A DNA stretch of 54,997 nt from CAZMYM01 sp964620325 (GTDB lineage Bacteria > Bipolaricaulota > Bipolaricaulia > UBA7950 > UBA9294). Numbering within the stretch: the first letter of the stretch is position 1; each line of letters starts with the position of its first letter. The DNA lies in contig CAZUIM010000017.1 of the NCBI GenBank assembly GCA_964620325.1, forward strand, positions 1 through 54,997, given 5' to 3'. Position numbers and translations under genes: made by a program. The notes beneath the pieces are model-generated. The model did not search any database, had not been told where the DNA came from, and worked only from the letters and a program-made list of their open reading frames with translations. Shown here piece after piece: positions 8,124 through 16,413 of this stretch.

Positions 8124-8230
8124 CGCTTCCTCCCGGGATCGAACAGGGCCCAGAACACGGCGAGAAGGATGCTCCCGGCGATCACGAGCCACGCGGCGAA
8201 CGTCGACCACGGTGTCTGAAACGGACCCAC
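8120..8230 (-). CDS. Symporter small accessory membrane peptide
   Basis: 36 residues: GTG start with GAGGAGGGA upstream, one transmembrane helix (TFAAWLVIAGSILLAVFWAL), and a short basic tail GRKR. The stop TGA overlaps the symporter GTG (GTGA), so translation is coupled. Small single-helix proteins in exactly this position are known partners of SSS carriers (the YhdT/PanF type and the 'symporter small accessory protein' class). It likely stabilises or assembles the carrier; that is inferred from context. Confidence 0.75.
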   Translation of the reverse strand: MGPFQTPWSTFAAWLVIAGSILLAVFWALFDPGRKR

Positions 8231-8388
8231 GGATCCCTCCTCACCCCGGCGCGAGCGCTCGGAACATCGGCGTTGACCGAGGATAGGCGATCGGCCGATT
8301 CGTCGTCAACCGATCGTCCGTCGGATTGACCGACGGGCGACCCTCGCCGAAGATCCCGCCATTCGAGCTTCACGGGTGGCACGAACCG

Positions 8389-9753
8389 ATGACCGGCGAA
8401 CGAGGGCGCTTGACGACGGCGAGGATCTTCCGAACGTGGTGGCCGCTGGCGGCCAGCTGGGCGCTGATGGCGATCGAAGGCCCGATGATCAACGTCGTCG
8501 TCGCCCGCCTCGTCGACCCGAAGATCCACCTCGCCGCCTACGGGAGCCTCGTGTTCCCGCTCGCCCTGTTCATCGAAGCGCCGATCGTCATGCTCCTCGC
8601 CGCCTCGACCGCCCTCTGCACCGACTGGGTCGCCTATCGGAAGATCCGCCGGTTCATGTACGTCGCCGCCGGCCTGCTGACGGCCGTTCACGCGCTTGTC
8701 GCATTCACGCCGCTCTACGGGTTCGTCGCCCGCGGCCTCCTCGGAGCGCCGGAGGAGGTCGTCGCTCCGGCCAGGATCGGCCTGATGATCGCCCTCCCCT
8801 GGACGTGGGCGATCGCGTATCGACGGTTCAACCAGGGAGTCCTGATCCGCTTCGGCCATTCGATCGCCGTCGGGATCGGAACCGGGATTCGCCTCTCCGC
8901 CGACTGGGCCGTTCTCCTCGCCGGAGCCTTCCTGACCTCGCTTCCCGGCACCACGATCGCCAGCGCCGCATTGATCGCGGGGGTCCTCTCCGAGGCCGTC
9001 TACGCCGGCCTGCGCGTTCGCCCCGTCCTCCGCCATCATCTGAAGCCCGAGGAGACTCCGCGCGAGGGGCTGACCACGCGTGCGTTCCTTCGGTTTTACG
9101 TCCCGCTCTCGCTGACGTCGATCATCTTCCTCGGCGTCCGGCCGATCCTGACCGCAGCGATCAGCCGCATGCCGGATCCGCTCGAATCCCTCGCCGCTTG
9201 GCCGGTCGTCAGCGGCCTCGTCTTCCTCCTTCGAAGCGTCGGCGTCGCCTACAATGAGGTGGTGATCGCGCACATCGACGAGCCCGGTTCGTCTCCCGCC
9301 CTACGCCGGTTCACCGCCGGAGTCGCCGCCGGAACGACCGCGGGCATCCTGTTGATCGCCGCCACGCCGCTCTCGCGCGTCTGGTTCGGGACGATCACCG
9401 GATTGAGCGCCGATCTGATCGGCCTCGCCGAAGGGGCTCTCTGGGCCGCCGTTCTCCTTCCGCTGATGGCGACGCTGCAGAGCTGGTACCAAGGGGTCGT
9501 GCTGCACGGCCGACGGACGCGGTGCATCACCGAGGCGATCCTCGTCTACCTGGTCGCGATCTCGGCGGTCCTCGGAACCGGAATCGCCTTGGGGCGCGTC
9601 CCCGGGATCTACGTCGGCCTGGCGGCGATGACGGCGGCCGAACTCGCGAGGAACGCTTGGCTTCACTGGCGGAGCCGGGCGATTCGGCACCGACTTCACG
9701 AACGCGACGCCGCCTCGTTCGACGACCGCAGAGAACCCGAACGCCCCGTCTAG
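8389..9753 (+). CDS. MATE/MOP-superfamily-like polytopic transporter
   Basis: 454 residues from ATG 8389; a TTG at 8326 would add 21 residues and neither has a strong ribosome-binding site. About 12 hydrophobic helices in two similar halves. FRTWWPLAASWALMAIEGPMINVVVARL at the first helix and FLRFYVPLSLTSIIFLGVRPILT at the start of the second half are reminiscent of MATE and ANKH-type flippases of the MOP superfamily. Substrate unknown. The stop overlaps that of coaE by 4 nt (convergent). Assignment to the superfamily is by pattern only. Confidence 0.6.
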   Translation: MTGERGRLTTARIFRTWWPLAASWALMAIEGPMINVVVARLVDPKIHLAAYGSLVFPLALFIEAPIVMLLAASTALCTDWVAYRKIRRFMYVAAGLLTAVHALVAFTPLYGFVARGLLGAPEEVVAPARIGLMIALPWTWAIAYRRFNQGVLIRFGHSIAVGIGTGIRLSADWAVLLAGAFLTSLPGTTIASAALIAGVLSEAVYAGLRVRPVLRHHLKPEETPREGLTTRAFLRFYVPLSLTSIIFLGVRPILTAAISRMPDPLESLAAWPVVSGLVFLLRSVGVAYNEVVIAHIDEPGSSPALRRFTAGVAAGTTAGILLIAATPLSRVWFGTITGLSADLIGLAEGALWAAVLLPLMATLQSWYQGVVLHGRRTRCITEAILVYLVAISAVLGTGIALGRVPGIYVGLAAMTAAELARNAWLHWRSRAIRHRLHERDAASFDDRREPERPV

Positions 9754-10322
9754 AGCGCCTGGACTCGAGACCAGACCCGCTCGGCGACCTCGTCGATCGC
9801 TCCCTCGGCGTCGACGGCGATCGATCCGTCGTTCGGGGACAGATCGTCGCCGCGCGGGGCGTGATCGCCGCGCCCGGCCGCCTGAAGCCGCTTCCGGCGG
9901 ACCGGATCGGAGGCGTCGAGCCAGATGACCGCGTCGAACACCGAGCGGTCGACGTGGGGCGAGGTCGTGAGGAGCGCCCCTTCGACGAGGAGGACGTCCG
10001 TTCCTCGAGCCCGTTCCTCGTCGCAAAGGGTTCGGAGTCGCTGCACGATCGCCGGATGGACGATCGCCTCGAGATCCTCCTTCGCCCCCGCCTCGACGAA
10101 GACGCGGACGGCGAGCTCCCCCCGGTCGATCGTCCCGTCTTCGGCGACGATCTCGTCACCGAATCGCTCGACGACGCGTCCAAAGGTCTCCGTCCCCGGC
10201 TCGTAGGTCTCCCACGCGACGCGGTCGAGGTCGATCCACTCGACCCCGCGCACGCTGGAGAGGAGGCGCGCGACGGCGCTCTTCCCGCTTCCGACTCGTC
10301 CTGCCAGCCCGATCACCTTCAT
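9750..10322 (-). CDS. coaE: Dephospho-CoA kinase
   Basis: 190 residues. Phosphorylates the ribose 3'-OH of dephospho-CoA, the last step of CoA synthesis. Walker A GLAGRVGSGKSAVARLL at residues 5-21, the WIDLDRVAWETYEPG segment that replaces the usual DADxxxHEL, and DRGELAVRVF in the CoA domain are all present, as is the HPAIVQRL region. A lid with basic residues (RRKRLQAAGR) follows. It is transcribed divergently from the methyltransferase across a perfect palindrome; the ATG lies about 14 nt after a TACGGT -10 candidate, so the leader is very short. Confidence 0.92.
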   Translation of the reverse strand: MKVIGLAGRVGSGKSAVARLLSSVRGVEWIDLDRVAWETYEPGTETFGRVVERFGDEIVAEDGTIDRGELAVRVFVEAGAKEDLEAIVHPAIVQRLRTLCDEERARGTDVLLVEGALLTTSPHVDRSVFDAVIWLDASDPVRRKRLQAAGRGDHAPRGDDLSPNDGSIAVDAEGAIDEVAERVWSRVQAL

Positions 10323-10335
10323 AACGAATCGGCCA

Positions 10336-10396
10336 ACCGTAGTCGGTCCGATCCTCCGAACGCAAGCTTGCGTTCGCGGCGCGTCGCCTCTAGGCT
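10336..10396. promoter_or_regulatory. Divergent promoters sharing a palindromic -35 operator
   Basis: GAACGCAAGCTTGCGTTC (10358-10375) is a perfect 18-bp palindrome, 20 bp with the flanking C and G. Each arm supplies a TTGCGT -35. Rightward: 10368-10373, 17 bp, TAGGCT (10391-10396). Leftward: 10360-10365, 18 bp, TACGGT (10336-10341). A dimeric regulator binding here would control both coaE and the methyltransferase. Confidence 0.55.
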
Positions 10397-10418
10397 ACGC
10401 CGAACCCAGGAGGTCGAG

Positions 10419-11249
10419 ATGAGCGAGGTGGTCCGACGTTACTACGACGACTCCGTCGAGATCGAGTGGGAACGGTTGGCGACCCCGTACCGCCGCCTCG
10501 AGCTCGCGAGTACGCTGCGACTGGTCGAGGAGTACTTCCCAGAGGAGGGCCGGATCGTCGACGTCGGCGCCGGGCCGGGCCGGTACGCGGTCGAGCTCCT
10601 TCGCCGCGGGTACCGTGTTCACCTCGCCGACCTGTCCGAACGAACGGTCGAGTTCGCCGTCGCAAAGCTCGAGCAGTTCGGATTGACGGCCGAATCGGCC
10701 CAAGCCGCCGACGCCCGAGACCTCTCCTGCTTCGAGGATGAATCGTTCGACGCCGGCCTTCTCCTCGGGCCGCTCTATCACCTGGTCGAGGCCGAGGACC
10801 GCGCCTGCGCGCTGTCGGAGTTCCGGCGAGTCCTTCGTCCGGGAGCCCCCGGCATCGTCGGATTCATCAACCCGTGGGGGATCCTTCGGTCCGGCCTGAC
10901 GGAGTTCCCCGATCTCTACGCCGACCGGTCGAGGATCGAGGAGCTTCTCGACACGGCGGTCCAGGTCGGCGAGCAGCGCGCGTTCACCGAGGCTGCGTTC
11001 ATCACGCCACCGCGGGCGTTGGCCGAGATCCGTGCCGCCGGCTTCGCGGTGGAGACGCGGGCCGGCGTCGAGGGGTTCGCGTCCGGGATGCTCGACGCCG
11101 TAGCTCGCATCGCGGCGGAGGATCCTCGCGCCTACGAGAACATCGAACGCCTCGTCGTCGAAACGTGCGACCGCCCCGCGTACCGCGACTGCACCGAGCA
11201 CCTCCACGTGGTCGTCCGCTCGATCGGGAGGCCGGAGGAGTCCGAATGA
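10419..11249 (+). CDS. SAM-dependent class I methyltransferase
   Basis: 276 residues from the ATG 4 nt after AGGAGGTCG. Motif I is VDVGAGPGRYAVELL (about residues 48-62), followed by VHLADLSERTVEFA with the acidic residue that binds the SAM ribose, then DESFDAGLLLGPLYHL (motif IV region) and FRRVLRPGAPGIVGF. This is the UbiE/Methyltransf_11-like group acting on a small molecule; the substrate is unknown. The C-terminal third lacks other domains. Transcribed alone, facing away from coaE. Confidence 0.85.
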   Translation: MSEVVRRYYDDSVEIEWERLATPYRRLELASTLRLVEEYFPEEGRIVDVGAGPGRYAVELLRRGYRVHLADLSERTVEFAVAKLEQFGLTAESAQAADARDLSCFEDESFDAGLLLGPLYHLVEAEDRACALSEFRRVLRPGAPGIVGFINPWGILRSGLTEFPDLYADRSRIEELLDTAVQVGEQRAFTEAAFITPPRALAEIRAAGFAVETRAGVEGFASGMLDAVARIAAEDPRAYENIERLVVETCDRPAYRDCTEHLHVVVRSIGRPEESE

Positions 11250-11309
11250 CCGGCGGACCCGGCTGAAACCTCCGGGAGGCGGGCGTGTAGGTAACGCGAG
11301 GTGATGAAG

Positions 11310-12071
11310 ATGAACAACCGGCGAGTACGACTCGGAATCCTGCTGATCGGAATCCTCGCTCTCTCCGGGATCGTCGTGGTCGCCAGCTCGCCGGCCCCGC
11401 TCGGGCTGATTGTCGAGCCGACCCCGAGTACGCTCTCGGTGAGTATCTGGACGAACAAGGCGACCTACACGGTCGGCGAGACCGCCACGATCTACTTCAA
11501 CGTCAGCCGACCGGCCTACGTTTACATCTACGACATCCAGCCGGACGGGATCGTCGTCCAGCGCTTCCCGAATGCCTATTCGCAGGCGAACTACGTGTCA
11601 GCCGGAACGCACACGCTCCCGGACGGCCCGTACGTGTTCCGGGTGGCCCCACCGCTCGGAACCGAGCAGCTCCAGATCATCGCCAGCCCGGTCCCCCTCG
11701 GGCTTGCGATGTCCTACAGCGAGCCGTACCCGATGGTCGGTCCGAACCCGAGCGCCGCGACGGACCAGATCCGCGCGCACATCATGGGGATCGTCCCCGA
11801 ACCGAACTACGTGACGGCGTGGACCTCGTTCACCATCGTCGGTTACAGCTACACGCCCCCGACGCCCACGCCGACGCCCTCTCCGACCCCGCCGCCTTGT
11901 TACTCCTGGAGCCCGTTCTACCCGTGTCCGCCGTTCTACGGCTACCCGGGCGCGAGCTGGTATTGGGACGGCGGCTCGTGGAACTTCGGCGTCCCGTCGA
12001 GCGGGTGGTACTGGTACTGGGGCAGTGACGGCATCTGGCATTTCAAGATCCGCATCTGCTTCGGTTGCTAG
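11310..12071 (+). CDS. Secreted DUF4384-like protein with aromatic Cys-rich tail
   Basis: 253 residues from ATG 11310, which sits 6 nt after GAGGTG; a GTG and an ATG just upstream are in frame. Signal peptide at about 1-25 (LGILLIGILALSGIVVVASS). Residues 40-160 resemble DUF4384: SIWTNKATYTVGETATIYF, then YVYIYDIQPDGIVVQRFPN and VFRVAPPLGTEQLQIIAS. A TPTPTPSPTPPP linker then leads to a tail of about 60 residues rich in Trp, Tyr, Gly, Pro and Cys (YPCPPFYGYPGASWYWDGG; ICFGC end). The tail probably faces the cell surface and may stack or cross-link. Function unknown. Confidence 0.75.
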   Translation: MNNRRVRLGILLIGILALSGIVVVASSPAPLGLIVEPTPSTLSVSIWTNKATYTVGETATIYFNVSRPAYVYIYDIQPDGIVVQRFPNAYSQANYVSAGTHTLPDGPYVFRVAPPLGTEQLQIIASPVPLGLAMSYSEPYPMVGPNPSAATDQIRAHIMGIVPEPNYVTAWTSFTIVGYSYTPPTPTPTPSPTPPPCYSWSPFYPCPPFYGYPGASWYWDGGSWNFGVPSSGWYWYWGSDGIWHFKIRICFGC

Positions 12072-12124
12072 GTCGCTAGAAGAAGATTCGAAGAGAGGGG
12101 CTTGCCTCCTCGGCAGTCAGCCCT

Positions 12125-12148
12125 GGGCCCGGCGGAAACGCCGGGCCC
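12125..12148 (+). terminator. Intrinsic terminator
   Basis: GGGCCCGGCG (12125-12134) pairs with CGCCGGGCCC (12139-12148) across a GAAA tetraloop. It is followed by GTTCTCTTC and lies 53 nt after the DUF4384-like stop. Confidence 0.85.
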
Positions 12149-12188
12149 GTTCTCTTCGCCTCACTCGGCGCCGACCTTGTCGATCGCT

Positions 12189-13361
12189 TCATGAATCGGT
12201 CGACTCGAGCGGCATCTCGTAGATTCGCCAGGTCTTGTAGCGTTCGCCACCCATGAACGTCGACGCTCGGAGGATCAGATCGTTGTCTTCGAGGAGCATC
12301 GACGGTTCGCAGGTCTCGTACCCTCGTTGCAGGGCGTATTCGTGCACCTCCGAGAAGAGGACCGCGTCGCAGCCGAGCTTCCGAAACTGCGGACGCACAC
12401 CGAAGAACATCAGCCGCGTCCGCGGAATCCGTCGGCGCGTGCGCAGCAGGCGAAGTGCCCGAACCAAGTCGCTGTCCCGACATCGATTCCACCGTGGACG
12501 GAGCGGGACGTTCGGGTCGGGGAGGGCTCCGAGAACGGCGGCCAGCTCCCCACCGACCGAAGCGAACCGGATCAAGCCCGGGTCGGCGACCAGCTTGAGG
12601 CTCGCCGCCGTCGCCTCCGCCTCGGCGTCGGTCAGCGGGAGGAAGCCCCAGTTCCCCGACCAGGCCTCGTTGAACAGGAAGACGATCCGGTCGACCTCCT
12701 GGCGAAGATTCGACAGGTCGATCGATCGCGTCTCGATCGATCGTCTCTCTTGCACCGCCTCGGCGATCCGCCGGAGCCGGTCGTCCGACCGAGGCTCGAT
12801 ATGAATCAAGTAGGCGTAGTAGTCTTTCGCCTTTCGGAAGCCGTATCGCTCGAGGTGGTCCGCGTAGTACGGTGGGTTGTGCGTCAACTCGACCGTCGGC
12901 GGCGATCCGAAGCCGTCGATCAGGACCCCCTGATGCGCCTCGTGCGTTGCGTTCGAGTAGCCGCCGGGCCCGCGCATCGAGGTCATCCCGCGAGCGGCGA
13001 GCCACTCGCGCGCCCGATCGAGAAGGGCCTCCGCAACGGCGTACTCCTCGCAGACGTCGAAGAAACCGAAGAACCCGATCCGCGTCCCGTGGTACTCGTT
13101 GTAGCGCCGATTCACCGCCGCGGATACGCGTCCGCACAGCCGCCGGCCCCGCCGCGCGATGAAATGCGTCACGGCCGCGTCGCGATGATACGGGTGCGCG
13201 CCCGTGAGAAGGCCGGTCATCCCGAGAAGGCGGCTTCCGAGAAGCTCCGCCCGCAGAGGCGGCGTCCAACAACGATCCCCGACGAACAGGGTCCAAGGGA
13301 CGTTCACGAAGTCGCGCAATCGACGATCTCCCACGCCGACCTGCTCGATCGAAAACCCCAC
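12189..13361 (-). CDS. GNAT-like acyltransferase (YghO-type)
   Basis: 390 residues from a GTG with GGGTGAGAC upstream. The protein looks like the long YghO-like GNAT family: RCWTPPLRAELLG near residue 35, then HPYHRDAAVTHFIARRG, a FFGFFD strand and RGPGGYSNATHEAHQGVLIDGF in the N-terminal half, NEAWSGNWGFLPLT in the middle, and the C-terminal GNAT core with FFGVRPQFRKLGCDAVL as the acyl-CoA-binding region. YEMPLE closes the protein. The substrate is unknown. It converges with the DUF4384-like gene and has its own promoter region facing the pseudouridine synthase gene. Confidence 0.72.
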   Translation of the reverse strand: MGFSIEQVGVGDRRLRDFVNVPWTLFVGDRCWTPPLRAELLGSRLLGMTGLLTGAHPYHRDAAVTHFIARRGRRLCGRVSAAVNRRYNEYHGTRIGFFGFFDVCEEYAVAEALLDRAREWLAARGMTSMRGPGGYSNATHEAHQGVLIDGFGSPPTVELTHNPPYYADHLERYGFRKAKDYYAYLIHIEPRSDDRLRRIAEAVQERRSIETRSIDLSNLRQEVDRIVFLFNEAWSGNWGFLPLTDAEAEATAASLKLVADPGLIRFASVGGELAAVLGALPDPNVPLRPRWNRCRDSDLVRALRLLRTRRRIPRTRLMFFGVRPQFRKLGCDAVLFSEVHEYALQRGYETCEPSMLLEDNDLILRASTFMGGERYKTWRIYEMPLESTDS

Positions 13362-13494
13362 GTCTCACCCTTTCGGTCACCGCATTTTGCCGATTATCAA
13401 CCAAACGCGCCCGGCGGCGAAACCGGAGCGTCCCGACACGAGCGATTTGCGCGCCGGAGCGCGACGCGGTATCCCTAGCAATCGGGAAGGGACC

Positions 13495-14256
13495 ATGGAC
13501 GAAATCGAAGCGCAGAAGCTGTTTCAATGGGTGAAGCAACACGCCGGACTTTCGCGGCGGAAGGCGCAGGAGTTGATCCGCGGCGGCGAGGTCGCAGTGA
13601 ACGGCGAGATCGTGACCGATCCGTTCCTCCCGATCGCGTCCGCGAGCCTCCGCCGTCTCGACCTCCGCGGTCATCCGCTCCCGGTCGATCCGCCCGAGTT
13701 GAGGATCTACCGGTACTTTAAGCCGGGCGGCGTCCTCTGCAGCCACGACGATCCGCACGCCGGGAACACGGTCGGCCGACTCCTTCGCGCCGAAGGCTTC
13801 ATCGGATACGCCTGGGCCGGCCGCCTCGACCGGGATGCCGAGGGACTCCTCGTCCTGACGAACGACGGTGCGTTGATCAACGCGTTCACGCACCCGCGCT
13901 ACGAGGTGGAGAAGGTCTATCACGTCTGGACGACTCGACCGCTCGAGCGTGGTACGATGCAGACGGCGTTCGCCCGGATGAAGCAGGGGATTGTCGATGA
14001 CGGGGAGACGCTGCGAATCTTCGACGGCCACCTCGACGGGCGGCCGCCCCACGCCGTCGTCCGACTCGCCGAAGGAAGGAAGCACGAAGTGAAGCGGTTG
14101 TTCGCCCGCGTCGGTCTCGACGTGCGTCGGCTCCTTCGCACGGCCGTCGGCCCGATCGATCTCGGGGAATTGGAGCCCGGGGAGGTCTCGCGCCTGCCTC
14201 GGGAGGAGGAGACGCGCGCGTTCGCATACGCCCGGTCCCGGCTGGCCGCGCACTAG
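13495..14256 (+). CDS. RsuA/RluB/RluE-family pseudouridine synthase
   Basis: 253 residues from ATG 13495 behind GGGAAGGG. An S4 RNA-binding domain (about 1-60, SRRKAQELIRGGEVAVNGE) is followed by the synthase domain with the catalytic aspartate in AGRLDRDAEGLLVLTNDG. The HPRYEVEKVYHVW, GRKHEVKRLFARVGLDV and LRRTAVGP-like (LLRTAVGPIDLGEL) motifs fit the family that modifies small- or large-subunit rRNA. The target position cannot be decided here. Transcribed alone, 21 nt before the NAD synthase gene. Confidence 0.9.
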   Translation: MDEIEAQKLFQWVKQHAGLSRRKAQELIRGGEVAVNGEIVTDPFLPIASASLRRLDLRGHPLPVDPPELRIYRYFKPGGVLCSHDDPHAGNTVGRLLRAEGFIGYAWAGRLDRDAEGLLVLTNDGALINAFTHPRYEVEKVYHVWTTRPLERGTMQTAFARMKQGIVDDGETLRIFDGHLDGRPPHAVVRLAEGRKHEVKRLFARVGLDVRRLLRTAVGPIDLGELEPGEVSRLPREEETRAFAYARSRLAAH

Positions 14257-14265
14257 CGCCCCTCC

Positions 14266-14271
14266 TATAAT
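14266..14271 (+). promoter_or_regulatory. -10 box of leaderless nadE promoter
   Basis: TATAAT at 14266-14271, 6 nt before the nadE ATG; only CGCCCC lies between. No Shine-Dalgarno is present and no strong -35 was seen at 16-18 bp. The box lies 10 nt beyond the previous gene's stop. Confidence 0.6.
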
Positions 14272-14277
14272 CGCCCC

Positions 14278-15852
14278 ATGCGCGTGGGGATCGGACAGAT
14301 CAGCTCCGTCGTCGGGGATTTCGAACGGAACGCACGGGCGATCCTCGAACGAATCGAGGAAGCCCGCGACGGCGGGTGTGATCTCGTCCTCTTCCCGGAG
14401 CTCGCTGTTCCGGGAGCGTTCCCCCTCGATCTGGTCCGAAGATCCGGATTCGTCGCCGGCTGCGAGGCGGCCATCGAACGTATCCGCACCGCGACGGCGG
14501 GGGTCGCCGTCGTCGTCGGCTCGATCACGCACGAAGGCGACGGAGCGCACCCCGAGATTCGCAGCTGCGCTTACGTATTCGAGGACCGGGCGACCGTCGC
14601 CCGGATCGACAAGGCCGCCCTCGCACCGCTCGGGCCGGGCGCCGAGCTACGGCAGCTCACCCCCGGACCGGGGCTTGAGACCGTCGAAGTCGCCGGCCGA
14701 TCTCTCGGGATCATCCTCGGCGAGTCGATCGACCCCGAAGGGATCGACCTCCTTGCTCGCCTCGGCGCGGAGTGGACCTTCAGCTTGGCAGCCTCCCCGT
14801 TCTACGCCGGGAGACCGGCCGATCGGCGCACCGTCGCCCGGAAGTGGGCGAAGGAAGGCGACGTCGGTGTCGTCTTCGTCAACACGGTCGGCGGGCAGGA
14901 CGGCGTCGTCTTCGACGGCGCCAGCTTCGCCGTCGATCGCGCCGGTCGTCTCCTCTTCCAGGCTCCGCCCTTCGAGCAGGGCCTGTTCATCGTCGATCTC
15001 GACGTGGTCGAACCGATCGCCGAACCGTCCGAAGACGAGCTGGACCAGATCAGAGCGGCGATCGTCCTTGGCATCCGAGACTACGCGGGCCGGAACGGCT
15101 TCGGTCGCGTCTTGATCGGTCTCTCCGGCGGCGTCGACTCGGCCCTCGTCGCGTCACTCGCCGTCGAGGCGCTCGGTTCGGCGGCGGTCATCGGCGTCTC
15201 TCTCCCGACGACGCACACGTCCGTCGACAGCCGCAGCGACGCTCGTGCCCTCGCCGACAGCCTCAGGATCGATCTTGTCGAGATCCCGATCGACGCCGCC
15301 TGGGGCGCGTTGCGAGCGTCGCTTCCGTTCGAGGCGACCGGCATCGTCAACGAAAACCTTCAGGCGCGGACCCGGGCCGTCCTCTGGATGGCGCTCGCCA
15401 ACGCATGGGACGCTCTCGTCCTCGCGACCGGGAACAAGTCGGAAATCGCGGTCGGCTACTGCACGCTGTACGGGGACACAACCGGCGCCCTCGCCCCGAT
15501 CGCCGACCTGTACAAGACCGACGTCTATCGCCTCGCAAGACAGCTCGGCGACAGGATCCCTCACGCGATCCTCGACAAGGCTCCGTCGGCCGAACTCCGT
15601 CCGCGACAGCGCGACGAGGACGATTTGCCTCCCTACGAGGTGCTCGACCCGATGCTCTCCGCGCTGATCGACGAGAATCTCTCCGTCCGCGAGCTCGTCG
15701 AGCGCGGGTTCGATCCGGCGCTTGTCGACGACATCGTCGATCGCTTCTACAGCGCCACGTTCAAGCGTCGTCAACTGCCCCCCGCAATCCTCGTCTCGGC
15801 GAACCCGCTCGCCGGCCGCCGTGACCCCTTGTCGAACCGCTTTCGCCAGTAG
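14278..15852 (+). CDS. nadE: NAD synthase with degenerate glutaminase (nitrilase-like) domain
   Basis: 524 residues. N-terminal nitrilase-like domain (about 1-245) and C-terminal NAD synthase domain (about 255-510). The synthase half is intact: SGGVDS P-loop at 283-288, ATGNKSEIAVGYCTLYGD, and the APIADLYKTDVYRLARQLG segment. It amidates nicotinate adenine dinucleotide using ATP. In the amidase half Glu41 (FPELAVPG) and Lys112 (RIDKAALAPLG) remain. The segment normally reading ICEDIW reads ILGESID, so the nucleophilic Cys is Gly148. The enzyme is therefore predicted to depend on free ammonia or on an outside glutaminase. The mRNA is probably leaderless. Confidence 0.88.
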   Translation: MRVGIGQISSVVGDFERNARAILERIEEARDGGCDLVLFPELAVPGAFPLDLVRRSGFVAGCEAAIERIRTATAGVAVVVGSITHEGDGAHPEIRSCAYVFEDRATVARIDKAALAPLGPGAELRQLTPGPGLETVEVAGRSLGIILGESIDPEGIDLLARLGAEWTFSLAASPFYAGRPADRRTVARKWAKEGDVGVVFVNTVGGQDGVVFDGASFAVDRAGRLLFQAPPFEQGLFIVDLDVVEPIAEPSEDELDQIRAAIVLGIRDYAGRNGFGRVLIGLSGGVDSALVASLAVEALGSAAVIGVSLPTTHTSVDSRSDARALADSLRIDLVEIPIDAAWGALRASLPFEATGIVNENLQARTRAVLWMALANAWDALVLATGNKSEIAVGYCTLYGDTTGALAPIADLYKTDVYRLARQLGDRIPHAILDKAPSAELRPRQRDEDDLPPYEVLDPMLSALIDENLSVRELVERGFDPALVDDIVDRFYSATFKRRQLPPAILVSANPLAGRRDPLSNRFRQ

Positions 15853-15875
15853 CCGATGACGCGGGAAAGAAGAAC

Positions 15876-15902
15876 GGGCTCTCGCCCCGACGGCGAGAGC
15901 CC
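15876..15902 (-). terminator. Intrinsic terminator between nadE and hsp20
   Basis: GGGCTCTCGCC (15876-15886) pairs with GGCGAGAGCCC (15892-15902) across a five-base loop. On the minus strand it is followed by GTTCTTCTTTCCC, so it best serves hsp20; it may also stop nadE. Confidence 0.8.
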
Positions 15903-15934
15903 GCGTCACACATCCGAACTCATCCGGGTGATCG

Positions 15935-16390
15935 TCAGTCGACCTGAACCTCGATCGGCTTCTCCCTCTCTTTGATCGACTCCTTCATCGGCGCGGTGAC
16001 CGTGAGGATTCCGTCTTCGAACTTGGCCTTGATCTCCTCGCGGTCGATCTGATCGGCCGGAAGAGGGAAGCATCGCTGGAATCGGCCATACCGTCGACCG
16101 ATTCGGAAGTAATTCTCACGATCGATCTCTTCGTTTCGCTTCACCTCGCCGGTGATCGTCAACTGATCGTCCTCGACCTTGATCGAGATCTCGTCTCGCT
16201 TCACGCCTGGAAGCTCCGTCTCGAAGACCAACGTCTTGTCCTTCTCGTACACGTCCGTCCGCCCGAAGCTCGGTGCCAGATCGAATCCGACTCGGTCGAA
16301 GTCTCGGAAGAAGTCGTCGACCATTCTCGACAGACCGCTCTCGAGTAGGAACGGGCCACGCCGCACGTCTGGAAGTCTCCTGATCATCAT
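15935..16390 (-). CDS. Small heat shock protein, Hsp20/alpha-crystallin family
   Basis: 151 residues. ATP-independent holdase that keeps unfolding proteins soluble. The alpha-crystallin domain (about 45-140) carries ELPGVKRDEISIKVEDDQLTI, YGRFQRCFPLP and KFEDGILTVTAP. The family's C-terminal I-x-I/V assembly motif is approximated by PIEVQV. GGAGGG precedes the first ATG (two adjacent ATGs). The leader of about 49 nt starts inside a double CIRCE-like operator, so the gene is probably under heat-shock repression. A terminator follows. Confidence 0.93.
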   Translation of the reverse strand: MMIRRLPDVRRGPFLLESGLSRMVDDFFRDFDRVGFDLAPSFGRTDVYEKDKTLVFETELPGVKRDEISIKVEDDQLTITGEVKRNEEIDRENYFRIGRRYGRFQRCFPLPADQIDREEIKAKFEDGILTVTAPMKESIKEREKPIEVQVD

Positions 16391-16413
16391 GGGTCCCTCC
16401 TTCGTTCATTTGC

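Noticed and set aside
6711..8219. Long plus-strand open frame opposite the symporter
   Set aside because: Composition is Asp/Arg/Glu-rich low complexity typical of the antisense frame of a high-GC gene; the symporter on the other strand is clear.
12076..14550. Very long minus-strand open frame across several genes
   Set aside because: It crosses the GNAT, pseudouridine synthase and nadE genes with low-complexity sequence and no motif.
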